Assembly (NCBI GenBank): GCA_022571825.1
Contig: JACZXC010000061.1
Location: 1 to 10,887, forward strand
DNA from: Myxococcales bacterium
GTDB taxonomy: Bacteria > Myxococcota_A > UBA9160 > SMWR01
DNA: 10,887 bases
Direction of reading: 5' to 3'
This document shows, in pieces, positions 7,106 to 10,887 of this stretch. Made by a program: the position numbers and the translations under genes. The notes beneath the pieces were generated by a model. The model saw only the letters and a program-made list of their open reading frames with translations, made no database searches and was not told the DNA's origin. Numbering within the stretch: the first letter of the stretch is position 1; the number at the start of each line of letters is the position of its first letter.

Positions 7106-8533
7106 CCTCGCAATCGGGTTCTGCGGAAAACCAAGCTGATCGCAACCATCGGTCCGGCCTGCGATTCGCTGGAGACCCTCAAGGCAATGATCCGGGCCGG
7201 CATGAACGTGGCACGGCTCAATTTCTCCCACGGCACCCATGCGGAGCACCGCAAGCGGCTGGAGTGCATCCGCCAGGCCGCCCACGAGCTCTCCGCCAAT
7301 ATCGCCACGATGCTCGACACCAAGGGCGTCGAGATCCGGACCGGGCGGCTAGAGGGCGGCGCCACCAACCTCAAAACCGGCGAGGATTTTCTGCTCTATA
7401 CCGACGACCGCCTGGGCAACGCGCAAGGCGTCGCGATCTCTGTTCCGAGCCTGCCCGAGACGTTGAACGAGGGCTCGGCGATTCTGCTCGACGACGGAGT
7501 CATCGAGCTGCGGGTGCGCGGGGTCGAGCCCGACGTGATCCGCTGCGAGATCACACGAGGCGGAAGGCTCGCAGACCGCAGGGGGGTGAACCTGCCCGGC
7601 ACGGACTTCGAGCGGCGCGCGATGAGCCCAGAGAATCGCCGGGACCTGTGGTTCGCCGTCGAAAACGAAATCGACTACATCGCAGCGTCATTCGTACGCA
7701 CGGCAGCCGACGTGCTCGAGATTCGAAAGGTGCTGGACGAACACGGCTCGCAGATTCCCGTCATCGCAAAAATTGAAAACTCCGAGGGCGTTCGGAATCT
7801 CGACGAGATCGTGTCCGTCGCAAACGGCACCATGGTGGCGCGCGGCGATCTGGGCGTGGAAATACCGCTGCAGGAAGTTCCGATGGTCCAGAAGAAGATC
7901 ATTCGCACCACCGTGATGAACGGGAAGCCGGTGATCACCGCGACCCAGATGCTCGACTCGATGGAGCGGACCCCCACCCCCACCCGTGCGGAGGTCAGTG
8001 ACGTGGCCAACGCCATCCTCGACGGAACCTCGGCGGTGATGCTCTCCGGCGAGACTGCGGTAGGGGCGTACCCGGTCGAGGCCGTGCGCACCATGGCCAC
8101 ACTGGCGTTGGAGGCAGAGGGCTCGCTTCGCGAGTACGGCCATCTACAGCACATCCTGTCGGAGCCCGTGAACGTCGTGACCGAGGCCGTGAGCCAGGCT
8201 GCCATCACGATGGCAGAACATCTGGAGGCGGCGGCCATCATCACCCTGACCGAGACGGGATTCATCTCGCGCTCGATTTCGAAGCATCGGCCGGATTGTC
8301 CGATCCTCGCCATCTCGGCCTGGCCCGAGGTCGTGCGAAAGCTCGCCATGAACTGGGGCGTGACCGCCATGCTGTATCCTGGAGAACGGGAGGACGAGGC
8401 CATGATCGGATTCGGCATCCAACGCGGCTGCGAGCTCGGCTACATCCGGAAGGGCGACGTCATCGTGGCAACGGCCGGCACCGGCGGCGAGTCCGGGAGC
8501 ACCGACACGATCCGAGTCGTGACCGTCGACTAG
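7103..8533 (+). CDS. pyk: Pyruvate kinase
   Basis: Converts phosphoenolpyruvate plus ADP to pyruvate plus ATP, the last step of glycolysis, in the cytoplasm. The protein is 476 residues, normal for bacterial PykF/PykA. Visible motifs are KLIATIGPAC and ARLNFSHG at the N-terminus, and LDTKGVEIRTG (71-81), where Glu77 is at the position that marks K+-dependent enzymes. The small B domain follows (~86-165). The family signature VIAKIENSEGV has catalytic Lys223 and metal ligand Glu225; GDLGVEIP has metal ligand Asp249. PVITATQMLDSM and the C-terminal effector domain (~355-476) complete it. The start is GTG at 7103, because GAAGGAG at 7091-7097 gives a strong ribosome site five bases before it. 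The longer frame from 7007 adds 32 residues with no family match. The usual Pro of DTKGPE is Val here. Confidence 0.96.
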   Translation: MPRNRVLRKTKLIATIGPACDSLETLKAMIRAGMNVARLNFSHGTHAEHRKRLECIRQAAHELSANIATMLDTKGVEIRTGRLEGGATNLKTGEDFLLYTDDRLGNAQGVAISVPSLPETLNEGSAILLDDGVIELRVRGVEPDVIRCEITRGGRLADRRGVNLPGTDFERRAMSPENRRDLWFAVENEIDYIAASFVRTAADVLEIRKVLDEHGSQIPVIAKIENSEGVRNLDEIVSVANGTMVARGDLGVEIPLQEVPMVQKKIIRTTVMNGKPVITATQMLDSMERTPTPTRAEVSDVANAILDGTSAVMLSGETAVGAYPVEAVRTMATLALEAEGSLREYGHLQHILSEPVNVVTEAVSQAAITMAEHLEAAAIITLTETGFISRSISKHRPDCPILAISAWPEVVRKLAMNWGVTAMLYPGEREDEAMIGFGIQRGCELGYIRKGDVIVATAGTGGESGSTDTIRVVTVD

Positions 8534-8562
8534 GCACCCCCAAGGCCGAAGGCCGCGGGAGG

Positions 8563-8595
8563 CGAAGGGCGGGCCCCTGCAAGGCCGCCGAGCGA
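8563..8595 (+). repeat. Dispersed intergenic repeat, copy 2
   Basis: CGAAGGGCG at 8563-8571 and GCCGAGCGA at 8587-8595 match the minus-strand copy at 7021-7052. Within the same gap, related GCGAAG-type units recur: GAGCGAAGAACGGG near 8590-8604 and GAGCGAAGAGCGGG at 8644-8657. The direct repeat CAAGGCCG occurs at 8541-8548 and 8580-8587. GCACCCCC at 8534-8541 can pair with GGGGGTGC at 8602-8609, enclosing the copy in a long hairpin right after the pyk stop. Confidence 0.4.
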
Positions 8596-8655
8596 AGAAC
8601 GGGGGGTGCAAGCGCGGCAACGCGAGATGCGCGGGCGGAGCCCGAGCGAAGAGCG

Positions 8656-8689
8656 GGCGGGCCGGGGTCGGCCCGGACCGGGGCCCGCC
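8656..8689 (+). promoter_or_regulatory. Strong stem-loop directly upstream of the selD ribosome site
   Basis: GGCGGGCC at 8656-8663 pairs perfectly with GGCCCGCC at 8682-8689. Inside, after a G-G/G-G mismatch, GGTC (8666-8669) pairs with GACC (8676-8679) around a 6-base loop. The stem ends only five bases before AGGAGG. It could terminate pyk transcription (no T-run is seen) or act as a 5' UTR structure for selD. Confidence 0.5.
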
Positions 8690-8694
8690 AGACC

Positions 8695-8707
8695 AGGAGG
8701 AACCATG
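8695..8707 (+). promoter_or_regulatory. Shine-Dalgarno site that fixes the selD start
   Basis: AGGAGG at 8695-8700 lies four bases before ATG 8705. This near-perfect site precedes a frame that would otherwise end after 14 codons at TGA 8747, and supports translation starting here and continuing through the TGA. Confidence 0.85.
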
Positions 8708-9760
8708 GACGAAGTGCGCCTGACGTCACTCGTTCCCGCCGGCGGCTGAGCCCGCAAGCTGGGCGCTGAGGACCTGGGTCAGGTCCTGACGCGAATTGCC
8801 CCCTTTGATCACCCCTGGGTCGATCCCGACCTGGGCCCCTGGGAGGATGCCGCACTCGTGCGCCCGGAATCCGGCCCGCTCCTCGCCCTCACCGTCGACT
8901 TCATCACGCCAATCGTCGATCAGCCTGAGGCCTTCGGCGCGGTGGCCGCGGCCAACGCGCTGTCCGACATCTACGCCATGGGCGGCGATCCCCAGGTCGC
9001 GCTCGCGGTGTGCGGATTTCCCGAGGATCGAATCTCGACCGAGATCCTGGAACGCATCTTCCGCGGCGGTCGCGACAAGGCGGCCGAGGCCGGCTGTGCA
9101 ATCGTCGGTGGTCACACCGTCCTCGATCCCGAACTCAAGTACGGACTCTGCGTGGTGGGCCGCGTCGACCCGAGAGGCGCGCTCTCCCAGACGCGAGCCC
9201 GGGCCGGCGATCGTCTCGTTCTCACCAAGCCGCTCGGGTTCGGCATCGCAGCCCAGGCCATCAAATCGCAGCGCCTCGGACCTGCGGACCTGGAGCGTGT
9301 GGTGGCGGCCATGACCGCCCTGAACCGGGGAGCCAAGGACGCGGCCCTGACCGCCGGCGCCCGGGCGGCCACCGACGTCACGGGCTTCGGGCTGCTTGGC
9401 CACCTCCACCACCTGCTATTGGGATCGAAGCGTTCCGCGCGCCTATTCGCCGCGTCGGTTCCCGTCTTCGACTTCATTCGGCCGCTGGCTGAAGCGGACC
9501 AGATCCCCGCTGGGTCCCGGAAGAACCTCGCCTACGTCGAGCCCCACACCCACTTCGAGCCAGACCTCTCCCCTGCCGAACGCCTGATTCTCGCCGACGC
9601 GCAGACCTCGGGCGGACTTCTGATCGCGGTACCTCCCGAAAGCGAGGCCACCTTGTTGAAAGAGCTCAAGCACCACGGCGCATTGGCCCATGCCGTGGTC
9701 GGCGAGGTGGTCGACGGTCCAGCGGGCGAGATCGAAGTACTCGGCCGGCTGGGACCCTGA
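8705..9760 (+). CDS. selD: Selenide, water dikinase (selenophosphate synthetase), predicted selenoprotein with Sec at codon 15
   Basis: SelD makes selenophosphate from selenide and ATP, the selenium donor for tRNA-Sec charging and selenouridine. The full frame is 351 residues if TGA 8747-8749 is read as selenocysteine (E. coli SelD has 347). Homology to SelD continues on both sides of the TGA. Before it comes MDEVRLTSLVPAGG and after it ARKLGAEDLGQVL, matching the LT...GCGCK region of E. coli SelD, with Sec15 at the catalytic Cys17 position and Lys18 at the catalytic Lys20 position. Downstream family blocks are LTVDFITPIVD (62-72), AAANALSDIYAMGG (81-94), GGHTVLDPELKYGL (135-148), TDVTGFGLLGHLHHL (223-237) and DAQTSGGLL (298-306). 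A strong ribosome site precedes ATG 8705. A start at GTG 8858 would delete the catalytic Sec and Lys and the N-terminal nucleotide-site Asp residues. selA, selB and selC are not in this window. Confidence 0.95.
8747..8793 (+). promoter_or_regulatory. Candidate bacterial SECIS element in selD
   Basis: Beginning at the recoded TGA (8747-8749), AGGACCTG at 8769-8776 pairs perfectly with CAGGTCCT at 8780-8787 around the loop GGT (8777-8779). A lower CGC/GCG stem (8764-8766 with 8791-8793) lies below an internal loop. The apical loop starts 27 bases after the TGA and has the G and U typical of bacterial SECIS loops read by SelB. Stem length and spacing fit the known bacterial pattern (loop roughly 16-37 bases past UGA). 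Confidence 0.75.
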
Positions 9761-9762
9761 CC

Positions 9763-9882
9763 GGATCGGGTCACCCGGATCCACGCTGCCCAGGCCTTGA
9801 GCACCGACTGCCCGGGACTCGGGCAGTCGGGCGCGTCCGGCGCGCCGGCGGTGGATCAGACACCGCGCCGGGTGACCGATCC
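9763..9882 (+). repeat. Nested inverted-repeat (multi-stem) element between selD and glnB
   Basis: The outer arms 9763-9778 and 9868-9882 are complementary over 15 bases with one bulged G. Inside them GATCCAC (9778-9784) pairs with GTGGATC (9851-9857). Within that lie two adjacent hairpins: an 11-bp perfect stem 9804-9814/9820-9830 with a 5-base loop, and GGCGCG/CGCGCC at 9830-9846. All stems nest without conflict apart from single shared end bases. It lies downstream of the selD stop and just upstream of the sigma-54 promoter. Confidence 0.6.
9804..9830 (+). terminator. 11-bp perfect hairpin, possible selD terminator or enhancer-binding palindrome
   Basis: CCGACTGCCCG and CGGGCAGTCGG flank the loop GGACT, 44 bases after the selD stop. 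No T-run follows, so a classical intrinsic terminator is not supported. Its centre is about 105 bases upstream of the predicted glnB start point, which is also a usual distance for a sigma-54 activator site. It does not match the NtrC consensus. Confidence 0.4.
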
Positions 9883-9895
9883 GCTGGGCCCGCTC

Positions 9896-9911
9896 TGGCA
9901 CGCCCCTTGCT
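9896..9911 (+). promoter_or_regulatory. Sigma-54 (RpoN) promoter for glnB
   Basis: TGGCACGCCCCTTGCT matches the -24/-12 consensus TGGCACG-N4-TTGCW at every fixed position, with the required GG-to-GC spacing. The predicted transcription start is near 9922, giving a leader of about 26 bases before ATG 9948. This implies activation by an enhancer-binding protein such as NtrC. Confidence 0.85.
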
Positions 9912-9947
9912 TATGGCTTCGACTCGAACCCGCGTTCGGGGGCATCC

Positions 9948-10286
9948 ATGCGACTCATCGAAGCCATCATCAAGCCCTTCAAGCTGGACGATGTGCGGGA
10001 AGCGCTCACGTCCATGGGCATCGAGGGCCTGACCGTGACCGAAGCCCGGGGATTCGGTCGTCAGAAGGGGCACACCGAGCTCTATCGCGGTGCGGAGTAC
10101 GTGGTGGACCTGCTGCCGAAGGTGAAGCTCGAGATCCTGGTGCGCGACGATACCGCCGACGCGGTCGTCGAGGTGATCATCAGCGTCGCCAGATCCGGCC
10201 GCATCGGCGACGGCAAGATCTTCGTGACGCCCGTAACCGACGTGATCCGCATCCGCACCGGCGAGCGCGGCGAGGCGGCGCTGTAG
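9948..10286 (+). CDS. glnB: Nitrogen regulatory protein P-II
   Basis: A 112-residue P-II signal protein, the full family length. It senses 2-oxoglutarate, ATP/ADP and, through uridylylation, glutamine, and it controls glutamine synthetase adenylylation, NtrB and the ammonium channel. The start MRLIEAIIKPFKLDDVREAL and the segment GFGRQKGHTELYRGAEY are nearly identical to E. coli GlnB. The T-loop contains Tyr46 and the uridylylation residue Tyr51. Asp54 (VDLLPKVK) is GlnB-like, whereas GlnK usually has Asn there. The C-terminal GRIGDGKIFVTPV and VIRIRTGE blocks that bind the nucleotide are intact. GGGGG at 9938-9942 is a modest ribosome site. A small hairpin, CGAAC/GTTCG (9925-9938), adjoins it in the leader. 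glnA or amtB does not follow directly; the next gene is a sugar symporter. Confidence 0.96.
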   Translation: MRLIEAIIKPFKLDDVREALTSMGIEGLTVTEARGFGRQKGHTELYRGAEYVVDLLPKVKLEILVRDDTADAVVEVIISVARSGRIGDGKIFVTPVTDVIRIRTGERGEAAL

Positions 10287-10351
10287 CCTCCGCGCTCGAA
10301 TTTCTCGAAGGCCCCCTCGTACTCGCGTCCGGATCGTGACAGAGTACGGCG

Positions 10352-10887
10352 ATGGCCGCACCCGCGGATCGCTCGCCCGAGGCGCTCGGCTCGGTTTCGG
10401 ACGAGCGCCTCCCCCTCGGAACCATCCTCACCTACGCGGCGCCGTCCTTTGGCGGCGGATTCATGTTCCTGCTCTTCTTGCTCTACATGATGAAGTTCGC
10501 CACAGACGTGCTGCTGATCGCCCCGGCCACCATCGGCGCAATCTTCGGCCTGTCGCGGATCTGGGATGCGGTCTCCGATCCTCTGGTCGGATTTCTGAGC
10601 GACCGAACCCGAACGCGCTGGGGTCGCCGGCGTCCCTGGCTGCTCGCCTCCGCCCTGCCCGTCGGCATCTTCTACGTGATGGCCTGGAGTCCGCCCCGGG
10701 CGCTCGAGGGCGGCGCTCTGGTCGCCTGGATGGCCGTTGCGATCTTCGGCTGGTTCACCGGCATCACCGTGTTCACGGTTCCCCACGCGTCCCTGGGCGC
10801 CGAACTCAGCACGAACTATCTCGAGCGCAATCGCGTGTTTGGGATCCGCCAGATCCATTGGGGACTCGGCTCGATGCTGGCGCCGGT
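10352..10887 (+). CDS. GPH-family MFS sugar:cation symporter, 3' end outside window
   Basis: The frame opens at ATG 10352 and stays open to the window edge; 178 residues are visible of a family length near 450. Hydrophobic segments appear at about 23-45, 49-65, 90-109 and 122-145. The loop after the second segment, DAVSDPLVGFLSDRTRTRWG followed by RRRPWLL, is the hallmark of glycoside-pentoside-hexuronide:cation symporters (MelB/XynB-like, MFS_2). The partner block FTVPHASLGAEL with YLERNRVFGIRQ fits the region after the fourth segment. Such proteins import glycosides or uronates with Na+ or H+ across the inner membrane; the substrate is not readable here. No strong ribosome site or promoter is seen in the 65-base gap after glnB, so weak co-transcription with glnB is possible. 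Confidence 0.85.
   Translation, partial: MAAPADRSPEALGSVSDERLPLGTILTYAAPSFGGGFMFLLFLLYMMKFATDVLLIAPATIGAIFGLSRIWDAVSDPLVGFLSDRTRTRWGRRRPWLLASALPVGIFYVMAWSPPRALEGGALVAWMAVAIFGWFTGITVFTVPHASLGAELSTNYLERNRVFGIRQIHWGLGSMLAP

Noticed and set aside
8858..9760. GTG 8858 as the start of selD
   Set aside because: It removes the catalytic Sec/Lys region. Clear SelD homology and a strong ribosome site lie upstream in the same frame, separated only by a TGA at the Sec position.
9763..9882. tRNA-Sec (selC) gene next to selD
   Set aside because: The branched structure lacks a UCA anticodon loop, a T-loop GTTC motif and a CCA-type end; stem lengths do not fit tRNA-Sec.
9915..9947. tRNA T-arm-like sequence on the minus strand (GGTTCGAGTC)
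   Set aside because: The flanking bases do not pair as a T-stem, and no acceptor, D or anticodon arms are found. The stretch is the glnB leader.
1..10887. CRISPR array, insertion sequence or integrase
   Set aside because: No regularly spaced identical repeats, no transposase or integrase motifs and no terminal inverted repeats with target duplications were seen.

Overview
This is a mostly high-GC bacterial window. My rough hand counts give about 70% GC from position ~810 onward. The gene content is a selenocysteine-type selD, a P-II gene with a sigma-54 promoter, a K+-type pyruvate kinase, a CDF metal exporter and a GT39-like membrane glycosyltransferase. This points to a high-GC Gram-negative, perhaps of the broad deltaproteobacterial kind (Myxococcota/Desulfobacterota/Binatota-like). 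No marker gene fixes the taxonomy, so this is a weak inference.

Layout. (1) Positions 1-4282 form one very long open frame read as a single 1408-aa protein, but it is a patchwork. Its first ~370 bases are AT-rich (~38% GC) and encode a Tat-like leader followed by a phage-tail-like motif. Bases ~386-808 (~61% GC) encode the middle of a sulfatase. From ~809 onward it encodes an FGGY carbohydrate kinase lacking its N-terminus, a D-2-hydroxyacid dehydrogenase, an SCP2-like domain and a class II aldolase. The first two joins look like assembly or recombination breakpoints. The kinase-dehydrogenase-SCP2-aldolase part looks like a genuine multi-domain enzyme with linkers. (2) Positions 4283-4641 are a 359-base gap with no convincing gene. 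(3) 4642-6081 is a GT-C/ArnT-like glycosyltransferase, followed seven bases later by a CDF zinc/cadmium exporter (6089-6991). (4) 7103-8533 is pyruvate kinase. (5) 8534-8704 is a GC-rich, structured intergenic stretch. (6) 8705-9760 is selD, read through an in-frame TGA at 8747-8749 that aligns with the catalytic Cys/Sec of SelD and is followed by a SECIS-like hairpin. A conventional gene call would start about 150 bases too late, at 8858. (7) 9761-9947 holds a nested inverted-repeat structure and then a consensus-perfect sigma-54 promoter. (8) 9948-10286 is glnB. (9) From 10352 a GPH-type MFS symporter runs off the right edge.

Working together. The long fusion protein would, if its kinase is restored, carry out phosphorylation, oxidation and aldol cleavage of an unknown sugar or sugar acid, with pyruvate kinase and the GPH symporter as general carbon-metabolism neighbours. 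SelD makes selenophosphate and is itself predicted to need selenocysteine, so the genome should also carry selA, selB and selC outside this window. GlnB is predicted to be under nitrogen-type (RpoN) control. The most rewarding points are the recoded selD with its SECIS candidate, the four-activity fusion protein, the composite 5' end, and the structured sigma-54 control region of glnB.
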